DNA of 14,841 nt from Desulfovibrionaceae bacterium (GTDB lineage: Bacteria > Desulfobacterota > Desulfovibrionia > Desulfovibrionales > Desulfovibrionaceae): positions 1 through 14,841 of the forward strand of contig JAGADT010000159.1 in the NCBI GenBank assembly GCA_017613475.1. The letters are read 5' to 3'. Every line of letters starts with the position of its first letter. The first letter of the stretch is position 1. Under the pieces are notes generated by a model that was given only the letters and a program-made list of their open reading frames with translations, did no database searches and was not told the DNA's origin. A program made the translations under genes and the position numbers. Positions 1-5,906 of the stretch are shown piece after piece.

Positions 1-399
1 CATGAGCGAGGCCACGGCCACCGCCGCCTCACGCCCCCGTTCAGCAAAGCTTTCCAGCGTTTCAGACGTTACCAGGGGCATGTCGCCGTTAACAACCAGT
101 ACGCGGCGCAGACCAGCCGCCTTTAATGCCGGCATGGCCATCATCAGGGCATGCCCGGTGCCAAGCTGCTCGCGCTGCTCAACAAAATTCAGCCGCCCTT
201 CAAACGCGGCGCGTACAGCCTCCGCTCCGCAGCCGACCACCGCCCATATCCGTTCGCCCACAAGCGGGCGAAGCGCCCTTTCCACATAGGCCAGCATGGG
301 TTCGCCAAGCAAAGGCTGAAGGACCTTTGGCGTTGCCGAACGCATCCTGGTTCCCTTGCCGGCGGCAAGGATCAGCGCTCCATATTCTTCTTGAGCCAT
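1..399 (-). CDS. glmU: GlmU, N-terminal part (UDP-GlcNAc pyrophosphorylase domain), cut by window start
   Basis: This is the first 133 codons of a leftward gene that continues beyond the window. The translation carries the nucleotidyltransferase signature LAAGKGTRM followed by PKVL (about residues 11-27), then GTGHA (80-84) and NGDMPLV (104-110), which bind nucleotide and metal in GlmU. GlmU makes UDP-N-acetylglucosamine in the cytoplasm for peptidoglycan and, in Gram-negatives, lipopolysaccharide. The full enzyme also has a left-handed beta-helix acetyltransferase half, which lies outside the window and cannot be checked. The start ATG is preceded on the minus strand by AGGGGG with a 7-base gap. 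The alternative is a stand-alone nucleotidyltransferase of the same fold, but the motif set favours GlmU. Confidence 0.88.
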   Translation of the reverse strand, partial: MAQEEYGALILAAGKGTRMRSATPKVLQPLLGEPMLAYVERALRPLVGERIWAVVGCGAEAVRAAFEGRLNFVEQREQLGTGHALMMAMPALKAAGLRRVLVVNGDMPLVTSETLESFAERGREAAVAVASLM

Positions 400-666
400 A
401 AACGTACCCCCTGTCGCAAATATCGAAATGATGCGCACTATCGTATCAAAAGCGCTCCCTAAAAAAAAGCCATGCCGTGAACAGCCACGCGGATCTCCTC
501 CGCGGCTTGACCAAATGCGGGATAGAGGCTAGCGTCGCCCAAATCCGCGCAGGCTCCTGCCAGGGGATTGCGCTTTCAGGAAGACAACACAGGAACATTC
601 CGCGCGGGACGAACAGACCCGCCTGCTTTCTCTTCAGCGGCCAGGCCGCTTCATAAGGACGCGCCA
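400..666. other. Divergent intergenic region between glmU and hflK
   Basis: These 267 bases separate two divergent genes, so promoters in both directions are expected. Visible elements are the glmU ribosome-binding site and candidate promoter, an A8 run near 471-478, and a small perfect hairpin (CGCGGA at 488-493 with TCCGCG at 499-504). A weak rightward promoter-like pair is also present: TTGACC at 507-512 and TAGCGT at 530-535, spacing 17. AAGGA at 655-659 is the hflK ribosome-binding site. I see no convincing gene or RNA here. Confidence 0.5.
419..449 (-). promoter_or_regulatory. Candidate promoter of glmU
   Basis: On the minus strand TTGATA (444-449) is followed after 19 bases by GATATT (419-424), about 20 bases before the glmU start codon. 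The stretch is AT-rich compared with its surroundings. The spacing is longer than ideal, so this is only a candidate. Confidence 0.3.
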
Positions 667-1773
667 ATGACTTGGGATTGGGATAAACTGCAGGAAAAAC
701 GCCAGAGGCAGCAGCAACATCCGGAACCTCGCCGCGACCCCGGCGACGCCTTTGAACCCCCGGAGGGGCAGGAAAAACCGCTGCCTGTTTTTCCTCCGAA
801 ATTCAGCACGCGCGGGACCATGTGGCTGCTGATTGCCCTCATTGCCGCCTGGCTGCTCTCCGGCATCTACATCGTCAACCCCGATGAACAGGGTGTTGTG
901 CTGCGCTTTGGCAAATATAACCGCACGCTTGGCGCAGGCCCCCACTACGCGCTCCCCTTCCCTTTTGAATCGGTAGACCGCCCCAAAGTCACGCAGGTGC
1001 AGCGCGTGGAGGTTGGCTTCCGCTCCGCCAACCAGAACAGGCGCTTCCAGCAGGGGCAGTACCTCGCGCTGCCGGAAGAGTCCTCCACGCTCACCGGCGA
1101 CGAAAACATCGTCAACGTCCAGTTCAGCGTCCAATACCAGATCAAGGACGCCGTGCAGTTCCTCTACAATGTCACCAACCAGGCCGCCGTAGTGAAAAAC
1201 GCCGCTGAGGCTGCCATGCGCGAAGTCATCGGCAACAGCCTCATCGATTCCGTCCTTACCGACGGCAAGCTCAAAATCCAGCAGGACGCCACGGATCTTT
1301 TGCAGAACATCCTGGACCGCTACAAGGTCGGCGTCCGCGTGCTTGCCGTGCAGCTCCAGGACGTGCACCCGCCCAAGGAAGTCATTGACGCCTTTAAGGA
1401 TGTGGCCAGCGCCCGCGAAGACAAGAGCCGCATCATCAACGAGGCGGAGGCCTACCGCAACGAACTTCTGCCCAAGGCCCGCGGCAAGGCTGTGGAAATA
1501 GAAAACGGCGCCAAGGCCTACCGCGAGACCCGCATCCGCAACGCGGAAGGCGAGGCAAAGCGCTTCACCGCCCTGCTTGAGGCCTATTCCGAGGCCAAGG
1601 ATGTAACCCGCAGGCGCCTTTACCTGGAAGTGATGGAAAGCATCCTGGGCAGCCCCGGCATAAAGAAAGTCATCCTGCCTAACGAAGGCGGCGGAAAGCT
1701 CCTGCCGCTTCTGCCCATGTTCCAGCAGCCCGGACCCCAGACCCCGCCGGCCCAGCCCCGTTCCGCCTCGTAA
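667..1773 (+). CDS. hflK: HflK, band-7/SPFH membrane protein of the HflKC complex
   Basis: The 368-residue protein has a polar, glutamine-rich N-terminal tail (about 1-48). One transmembrane helix follows (about 52-70) and runs into NPDEQGVVLRFGKY, the typical HflK entry to the SPFH/band-7 domain. LTGDENIVNVQFSVQYQI (142-159) is the conserved core of the family, and a charged, alanine-rich helical stretch (about 245-325) precedes a proline-rich C-terminus. HflK and HflC form a large membrane assembly around the FtsH protease and modulate its activity. The start at 667 is chosen because AAGGA at 655-659 sits 7 bases upstream; the frame is open back to 568 but that extension looks non-conserved. 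hflC begins 10 bases after the stop, and its ribosome-binding site overlaps the hflK stop codon, which suggests translational coupling. Confidence 0.93.
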   Translation: MTWDWDKLQEKRQRQQQHPEPRRDPGDAFEPPEGQEKPLPVFPPKFSTRGTMWLLIALIAAWLLSGIYIVNPDEQGVVLRFGKYNRTLGAGPHYALPFPFESVDRPKVTQVQRVEVGFRSANQNRRFQQGQYLALPEESSTLTGDENIVNVQFSVQYQIKDAVQFLYNVTNQAAVVKNAAEAAMREVIGNSLIDSVLTDGKLKIQQDATDLLQNILDRYKVGVRVLAVQLQDVHPPKEVIDAFKDVASAREDKSRIINEAEAYRNELLPKARGKAVEIENGAKAYRETRIRNAEGEAKRFTALLEAYSEAKDVTRRRLYLEVMESILGSPGIKKVILPNEGGGKLLPLLPMFQQPGPQTPPAQPRSAS

Positions 1774-1783
1774 GGAGCCTCAG

Positions 1784-2647
1784 ATGAACCGTCCCCCCGC
1801 CCTGGCCCTCATCCTTCTTCTTTTCATTGGCTCGCAGTCCATTTTTACCGTGCACCAGACGCAGAAGGCCCTTGTCATCCAGCTTGGCGACCCGGTGGAC
1901 GAAGTCTTTGGACCCGGCCTCCACCTTAAGCTGCCATTCATCCAGACTGTCGAAACCTTTGACGCGAGAATCCTTGACTACGACGCCCGCCCGGCTGAAG
2001 CGCTCACCAGCGACAAAAAAGCCATTGTGCTGGATAACTACGCCCGCTGGCGGATTATCAGCCCGCTCCAGTTCTACAGGAGCGTGCGCACCATCCCCCG
2101 CGCCCAGGCCCGGCTGGATGACGTGGTCTATTCCCAGCTGCGCGCCCAGGTTGGCCGGCACACGCTGACAGAGGTTGTTTCCAGCAAACGAAGCAGCATT
2201 ATGGAAGACGTGACCCGCCGTACCTCGGAAATCATGCATGAATACGGCATCGACGTGGTTGATGTCCGCATCAAGCGGACGGACCTGCCCGCCGAAAACC
2301 AGCGCGCCATTTTCGGGCGGATGCGGGCCGAACGCGAACGCCAGGCCAAGCAGTACCGCTCTGAAGGCACGGAAGAAGCCCTGAAGCTCCGCTCTCAGGC
2401 GGACCGCGAGCAGGCCGTCATCCTGGCGGAAGCCAACAGGAAGGCCTCCATCCTCCGCGGCGAAGGCGATGCCAGCGCCGCGCGCATTTTTGCCGAAGCC
2501 TTCCAGCGCTCCCCCGAATTTTACGCCTTCCAGCGCGGGCTGGAAGCGCTGAAAAAAGGGCTCCAGAAAGACACGTACCTTCTGCTTACGCCGGACTTCC
2601 CCTTCCTTGCGCCTTTTGCCAAAAAGGAAGGTGCGCCGCAGCGCTGA
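1784..2647 (+). CDS. hflC: HflC, band-7/SPFH partner of HflK
   Basis: The 287-residue protein starts with a hydrophobic signal-anchor (about residues 5-20). A band-7 domain follows, with VHQTQKALVIQLGDPV, GPGLHLKLPFIQ and DYDARPAEALTSDKKAIVLDN, all typical of HflC. The central region contains VRIKRTDLP (161-169) and a long charged helix rich in Ala, Glu and Arg (about 170-240). That arrangement is the usual oligomerisation part of SPFH proteins. The start has AAGGAG at 1772-1777 with a 6-base gap. It is somewhat shorter than the roughly 334-residue E. coli protein, but all core segments are there. It is expected to act with HflK in the membrane as a regulator of FtsH; ftsH itself is not in the window. 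Confidence 0.92.
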   Translation: MNRPPALALILLLFIGSQSIFTVHQTQKALVIQLGDPVDEVFGPGLHLKLPFIQTVETFDARILDYDARPAEALTSDKKAIVLDNYARWRIISPLQFYRSVRTIPRAQARLDDVVYSQLRAQVGRHTLTEVVSSKRSSIMEDVTRRTSEIMHEYGIDVVDVRIKRTDLPAENQRAIFGRMRAERERQAKQYRSEGTEEALKLRSQADREQAVILAEANRKASILRGEGDASAARIFAEAFQRSPEFYAFQRGLEALKKGLQKDTYLLLTPDFPFLAPFAKKEGAPQR

Positions 2648-2709
2648 ACGCAGGCATTCAGGAAATACGCCGGGCTGAGGCCCCAAAGCCCGCCGGCGCG
2701 CCAAATGTT

Positions 2710-2744
2710 ATGCAAGGGGGATTCCCCCTCCCGTTACCGCCATG
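2710..2744 (+). promoter_or_regulatory. Palindromic Shine-Dalgarno-like element before holB
   Basis: The only purine-rich, anti-16S-like stretch before the holB start is AAGGGGG at 2714-2720. It is one arm of a perfect palindrome: AGGGGGA at 2715-2721 and TCCCCCT at 2723-2729, around T2722. In RNA this could form a 6-base-pair stem with an ATT loop that hides the site. The distance from the G run to the ATG at 2742 is 21 bases, far longer than the usual 5-10. Either translation starts weakly, depends on hflC readthrough, or is controlled by this structure. Confidence 0.4.
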
Positions 2745-3668
2745 GCCAAAACGCTTTCCGAACCCGCACAGCCAACCGTAGAGGACGCCCGCAGCGCCTT
2801 TGCCGAAGCCCTGGCCCCTGCCCTCGGGCCTGCCCGCGGCATGATGCTGCGCATGCGTGAATCCCCGCCGCAGGTCCTCATCCTTGAAGGCGGCACGGAT
2901 GCCCAGCGTTTTTCCCTCGCGCTCTGGCACGCCGCGCTGCTCAACTGCCCTTCTGCGGCAGAAAAAGAGGGGCCCTGCCTCTCCTGCCCTGCCTGCCTGC
3001 AGATTGGCGCCCTGTTCTTCCAGGACCTCACGCTGCTGGACGGCAGGGAAGGAACCATCAGCATTGATGCCGTGCGGACCGCGCGCCAGCTTGTTGCGGA
3101 AGAGCCGCGGGGCGGAGGCCAGCGCGTCATCCTCATTGCCGACGCGCAGGCCCTTTCCATCGCCGCGGCCAATGCGCTCCTGAAAGTCATGGAGGAGCCG
3201 CACCCCAAAACCTGCTTCCTGCTGCTTGCCCCGCAGCGGGAACGCCTGCTGCCGACGCTCGTTTCCAGGGGCTGGACGCTGACCCTGCCATGGACTGATC
3301 CCGATATTTCCAGCCCGGAAGACAGCGAAACCGCGAAATGGCTTTCCGCCCTCTGCGCCTTCCTCAGCGAAGGGCAGGGGCTGTTCAGCCTGACAGCGTC
3401 CAAGGGCAGCCTGGATGCGGGCCGCGCCCGCAGGATCCTCGCTGCCATGCAGAAGCACCTTGCCGCGTCCCGCATGGATGCCCCACCGCCGGGAACGCTT
3501 GCCGCTCTCTTTGCGGCGCTGGGAGACGCCGGCTTTGCCTATGCCTGCGACGTGCTCGCCCAGGGGCACAATTCCCTGGATGCCATGGTCTCGCCCGCGC
3601 TGGTCCTGGAGTGGGCGGCCGTGCGCCTCTTTGCCGCATGCAGGGCCTCTGCCCGCAAAAGGCGCTGA
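2742..3668 (+). CDS. holB: DNA polymerase III delta-prime subunit (clamp-loader AAA+ protein)
   Basis: The 308-residue protein shows the delta-prime layout. A nucleotide-binding fold is followed by a four-cysteine zinc module (Cys69, Cys79, Cys82, Cys85; spacing x9, x2, x2). VILIADAQAL stands at the Walker B position, then AAANALLKVMEEP (141-153) and LPTLVSRG (170-177), the equivalent of the family's SRC region. The P-loop position reads LEGGTDAQRF (48-57) and lacks the GKT/S of a working ATP site, as is normal for delta-prime, which acts as a clamp-loader stator and does not hydrolyse ATP. In the cytoplasm it helps load the beta sliding clamp. It lies 94 bases after hflC on the same strand. 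The start has no well-placed ribosome-binding site, so the N-terminus is the least certain part. Confidence 0.82.
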   Translation: MAKTLSEPAQPTVEDARSAFAEALAPALGPARGMMLRMRESPPQVLILEGGTDAQRFSLALWHAALLNCPSAAEKEGPCLSCPACLQIGALFFQDLTLLDGREGTISIDAVRTARQLVAEEPRGGGQRVILIADAQALSIAAANALLKVMEEPHPKTCFLLLAPQRERLLPTLVSRGWTLTLPWTDPDISSPEDSETAKWLSALCAFLSEGQGLFSLTASKGSLDAGRARRILAAMQKHLAASRMDAPPPGTLAALFAALGDAGFAYACDVLAQGHNSLDAMVSPALVLEWAAVRLFAACRASARKRR

Positions 3669-3681
3669 ATCCCTTCCTCCC

Positions 3682-3753
3682 CATGCCTGGCTGCATCCCT
3701 GCCAAAAAAATCATGCCCGGCCAACGGTTCGTAAAAACCATAAGCCAGGCATG
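3682..3753. repeat. Three-armed inverted repeat between convergent holB and pyrE
   Basis: CATGCCTGGCT (3682-3692) is a perfect inverted match to AGCCAGGCATG (3743-3753). A third, near-identical arm CATGCCCGGC (3712-3721) can pair with the same right arm with one G-U pair. The two left arms therefore compete for one right arm. The inner pair makes the pyrE terminator; the outer pair would swallow it. Confidence 0.6.
3704..3753 (-). terminator. Rho-independent terminator of pyrE
   Basis: Read on the minus strand, CATGCCTGGC (3753-3744) pairs with GCCGGGCATG (3721-3712), one pair being U-G. An inner GGTT/AACC stem lies in the loop. The hairpin is followed by one A and seven T (3710-3704). It starts 47 bases after the pyrE stop. 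On the plus strand there is no T run after the hairpin, so it should act mainly on pyrE. Confidence 0.65.
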
Positions 3754-3799
3754 ACCTGCTTCCATTCCTTTTTGCTGCAGGAACGTGACGGAACGCCGC

Positions 3800-4363
3800 T
3801 TAACGCAGCCCTCCCAGGCGCACCAGCTCCTGGCGCGTAAAGAGCGCGCGCAGGCTAAAGCCCGCTGCGGCAAGGGCCTCGCGGCCGCCTTCCTCCCTGT
3901 CCAGAACAGAGGCGACCGCCGCAATTTCAAGGCCGGCATCCCTGACCCGCTCGCAGGCCTTGAGCAGGGAGCCGCCCGTGGTCACCACGTCTTCCAGCAT
4001 GGCCACCTTGTCTCCCGGCTTAAAATTGGCCAGCCCTTCCACAAACTGCCCCGTGCCGTGGCCCTTGGCTTCCTTGCGGACGATCAGCCCCGCTAAAGGC
4101 CGCCCCATCTCGTGGGAGATCACGGTTACCGAAGAAATCAGGGGGTCCGCGCCAAGCGTCATGCCGCCCACGCCCACAATGGGCAGGTCAGCCAGCAGGC
4201 GGTTGAAGAGCGTGCCGATAAGCCATGAGCCTTCCGGATGCAGGGCCGTAACGCGGCAGTCAAAATAGTAGTCGCTCCTGCGGCCGGAAGCCAGCACGAA
4301 ATCGCCTTCCCTGTAGGAACGCTCCACAAGAATCCGCGCGAGGCGGGCCTTCAGATCATCCAT
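3800..4363 (-). CDS. pyrE: Orotate phosphoribosyltransferase
   Basis: The 187-residue protein is about the usual PyrE length. It carries SGRRSDYYFDCR near the N-terminus (26-37), GVGGMTLGADPL (64-75) and VRKEAKGHGTGQFVEG (95-110, the flexible catalytic loop with its lysines). The PRPP-binding signature is VAMLEDVVTTGGS (120-132). It joins orotate and PRPP to give orotidine 5'-monophosphate, the fifth step of de novo pyrimidine synthesis. The start at 4363 is preceded by GGGGAGG with about 6 bases to the ATG; the frame is open upstream to 4681, but that part overlaps the DUF2065 gene and is not conserved. Only 17 bases lie between the DUF2065 stop and this start, so the two are probably one transcript ending at the terminator near 3704. 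Confidence 0.93.
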   Translation of the reverse strand: MDDLKARLARILVERSYREGDFVLASGRRSDYYFDCRVTALHPEGSWLIGTLFNRLLADLPIVGVGGMTLGADPLISSVTVISHEMGRPLAGLIVRKEAKGHGTGQFVEGLANFKPGDKVAMLEDVVTTGGSLLKACERVRDAGLEIAAVASVLDREEGGREALAAAGFSLRALFTRQELVRLGGLR

Positions 4364-4380
4364 TCCAAACCTCCCCAAAG

Positions 4381-4587
4381 TTAAAAGCCTTTCCGGGCCA
4401 CGGCAAGCACGGCCACGCCTATCACCAGCAGCACAAACCCGACGGCCCGCAGCTGCCCGGCTGGGCTCTGCACCAGTTCCGCAAGGGCCTGGCGCATCCT
4501 TTCCGGAAAAAGGATGAACGGCAGGGCTTCCAAAATAAACGCCATGGCAATCACGCTGCACAGCAGGGACCAATCCACATTCACCAT
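4381..4587 (-). CDS. DUF2065 (YjeT-like) small two-helix membrane protein
   Basis: This is a 68-residue hydrophobic protein. Helix one spans about residues 7-27 and includes ALPFILFPERMR at its end; helix two spans about 46-63, followed by a basic C-terminus (ARKGF). The length, the two-helix plan and the ALPF..FPE motif match the DUF2065 family, whose function is unknown. In E. coli the family member yjeT lies directly after hflC; here the gene stands two genes away from hflC on the other strand. The ribosome-binding site GGGAGGGG sits just before the ATG. It is the first gene of the pyrE transcript, and its stop codon is followed at once by the pyrE ribosome-binding site, which suggests coupling. 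Confidence 0.8.
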   Translation of the reverse strand: MVNVDWSLLCSVIAMAFILEALPFILFPERMRQALAELVQSPAGQLRAVGFVLLVIGVAVLAVARKGF

Positions 4588-4605
4588 ACTCCCCTCCCAC
4601 GTTAG

Positions 4606-4635
4606 GCGGCCTGATTCCGCGCGGGGCCAGGCCGC
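4606..4635 (-). promoter_or_regulatory. Leader hairpin upstream of DUF2065-pyrE
   Basis: GCGGCCTG (4606-4613) and CAGGCCGC (4628-4635) form a perfect 8-base-pair GC-rich stem with a 14-base loop. It lies 18-48 bases before the DUF2065 start on the minus strand, inside the expected leader of the pyrE transcript. No T run follows it, so it is not a simple attenuator. A role in RNA stability or translation is possible but unproven. Confidence 0.35.
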
Positions 4636-4670
4636 GGCAGGACAGGACGCCCCGCCAGAATACCGGAAGC

Positions 4671-4700
4671 AAAATTTCCATTGATGCGCAGGATTGTCAA
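4671..4700 (-). promoter_or_regulatory. Candidate promoter of DUF2065-pyrE
   Basis: On the minus strand a perfect TTGACA lies at 4695-4700. The best -10 match at a usual distance is AATTTT (4671-4676, spacing 18, three of six consensus bases). The strong -35 and weak -10 make this a tentative call. It would give a leader of about 75 bases containing the hairpin at 4606-4635. Confidence 0.3.
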
Positions 4701-4794
4701 ACCCTTTTCAGCGCCTGCCGCCCGCAACGGGATAAACGGCAATGCCTTTTCCCCTGCGTTTCCAGGGCGGCCGGCCCCGCGCGCCGCAAACTTC

Positions 4795-4823
4795 TTGCCC
4801 TAGGGGCGGATTGCATGTAAAAA
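4795..4823 (+). promoter_or_regulatory. Candidate promoter of the polyprenyl synthase gene
   Basis: TTGCCC (4795-4800) and TAAAAA (4818-4823) are separated by 17 bases, each matching four of six consensus positions. The -10 box is the start of a nine-A run. Transcription would begin near 4830, about 45 bases before the chosen start codon. The surrounding stretch 4588-4876 between the divergent genes holds no gene that I can support. Confidence 0.3.
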
Positions 4824-4876
4824 AAAACGGCTTGCCATCAGGTTTGCCCCTTCTCACCTTTTTACACCACACGCCC

Positions 4877-5854
4877 ATGCTGCAATTTGCCACCATATTG
4901 GCCAAGGAGCGCCCAGCCATCAACAGGGCCGTTGATTCACTCACCAACTCCCTGCCAGAGCACGTCCGCCCGGCAGCTGCCTATGCCCTGGGCTCCGGAG
5001 GCAAACGCCTCCGCCCCCTGCTTGTTGTGCTCATGGCCCGCGCCATGGGCTGCCAGGATGACGGCGTTTATGCGCTTGGCGCCACGGCTGAGCTGTTCCA
5101 CGTGGCGACGCTCCTCCATGACGATATCCTGGACAACGCCGACCTGCGCCGCGGCCGCGAGTCCACGCACCGCCGCTTTGGCGTGCCCTGCACCCTGCTC
5201 ACCGCAGACGCCATGTTCTCCAGGGCATTCCAGGCCCTGGCTGAAACAGGCGACCCGCGCTGCGTTTCCTGCCTGTGCCGGGCCGTTATCGGCACCGTTG
5301 ACGGCGAAATCATGGAAATCGACAATCAGGGGCGCACCAACGGGCTGGAAGACTACTACAAGATTATTGAAGGCAAAACCGCGTACCTGCTGCGGGCCTC
5401 CTGCGAACTTGGCGCCATTAAGGCCAACGCGGATGAAGCGCGCATCCAGGCCGCCTGCGACTACGGCTACAACCTCGGCATGGCCTTCCAGATCGTGGAC
5501 GACGCCCTTGACTTCGCCCCCTCTGAGAAAACAGGCAAGCCTGAAGGCGGGGACATCCTGGAAGGCAAGTTCACGCCGCCTATCTGCTATTACATGGAAT
5601 CGCTCGATCCCGAGTCCCGCAATGCGTTCAGGAGCAAATTTGCAGCGCTGAGCTTTAGCGAAGAAGAACGGGCCGCCATTGTTGAAGCCGTCAGGGCCAA
5701 TGGCTTCCAGGAACGCACCCTGCGCCTTGCCGACACGTTTTTAGACAAAGCCTCAAACGCGCTGGACCGCATCGCCCCTGAAAGCTCCCAGGGCGTCCGC
5801 GCTGTAAGCGTCCTGCGCGAGGCTGTTTCCTTTGTCCGCAACAGGGCGTCATAA
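4877..5854 (+). CDS. Long-chain trans-polyprenyl diphosphate synthase (IspB-like)
   Basis: With this start the protein has 325 residues. It shows GSGGKRLRPLL (39-49), the first aspartate-rich motif LLHDDILD (79-86), GKTAYLLRASCELGA (166-180) and the second aspartate-rich motif QIVDDALD (205-212). GKPEGGDILEGKFTPP (220-235) completes the set. The enzyme adds isopentenyl diphosphate units to an allylic primer. Residue 77, five before the first aspartate, is alanine; short-chain farnesyl synthases usually carry a bulky aromatic around there, so a long product such as a menaquinone side-chain precursor is inferred. The start is uncertain: no ribosome-binding site precedes 4877, and the frame is open to 4742, but that extension looks non-conserved. 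purL begins 52 bases after the stop and is probably co-transcribed. Confidence 0.88.
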   Translation: MLQFATILAKERPAINRAVDSLTNSLPEHVRPAAAYALGSGGKRLRPLLVVLMARAMGCQDDGVYALGATAELFHVATLLHDDILDNADLRRGRESTHRRFGVPCTLLTADAMFSRAFQALAETGDPRCVSCLCRAVIGTVDGEIMEIDNQGRTNGLEDYYKIIEGKTAYLLRASCELGAIKANADEARIQAACDYGYNLGMAFQIVDDALDFAPSEKTGKPEGGDILEGKFTPPICYYMESLDPESRNAFRSKFAALSFSEEERAAIVEAVRANGFQERTLRLADTFLDKASNALDRIAPESSQGVRAVSVLREAVSFVRNRAS

Positions 5855-5906
5855 CATTCTGCCAGGAAAGGCGGGCCTCCCCGTTATCCATACAGGAGAA
5901 ACAAAC

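Noticed and set aside
507..535. Promoter-like pair TTGACC-17-TAGCGT before hflK
   Set aside because: The -10 box matches only three of six consensus positions and lies about 130 bases before the start; noted in the region entry but too weak for its own feature.
2710..2781. Short frame of 23 codons (ATG at 2710) overlapping the holB start, as a possible leader peptide
   Set aside because: No ribosome-binding site precedes it, and the peptide is proline-rich with no stalling or attenuation logic that I can support.
1679..3569. Long minus-strand open frames opposite hflC and holB
   Set aside because: Low-complexity Gly/Ala/Arg translations with no recognisable domain, fully covered by sense genes with strong family motifs.
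4742..4876. N-terminal extension of the polyprenyl synthase from the ATG at 4742
   Set aside because: The 45 extra residues look non-conserved and overlap the promoter-like region; the protein from 4877 has the normal family length. The lack of a ribosome-binding site leaves some doubt.
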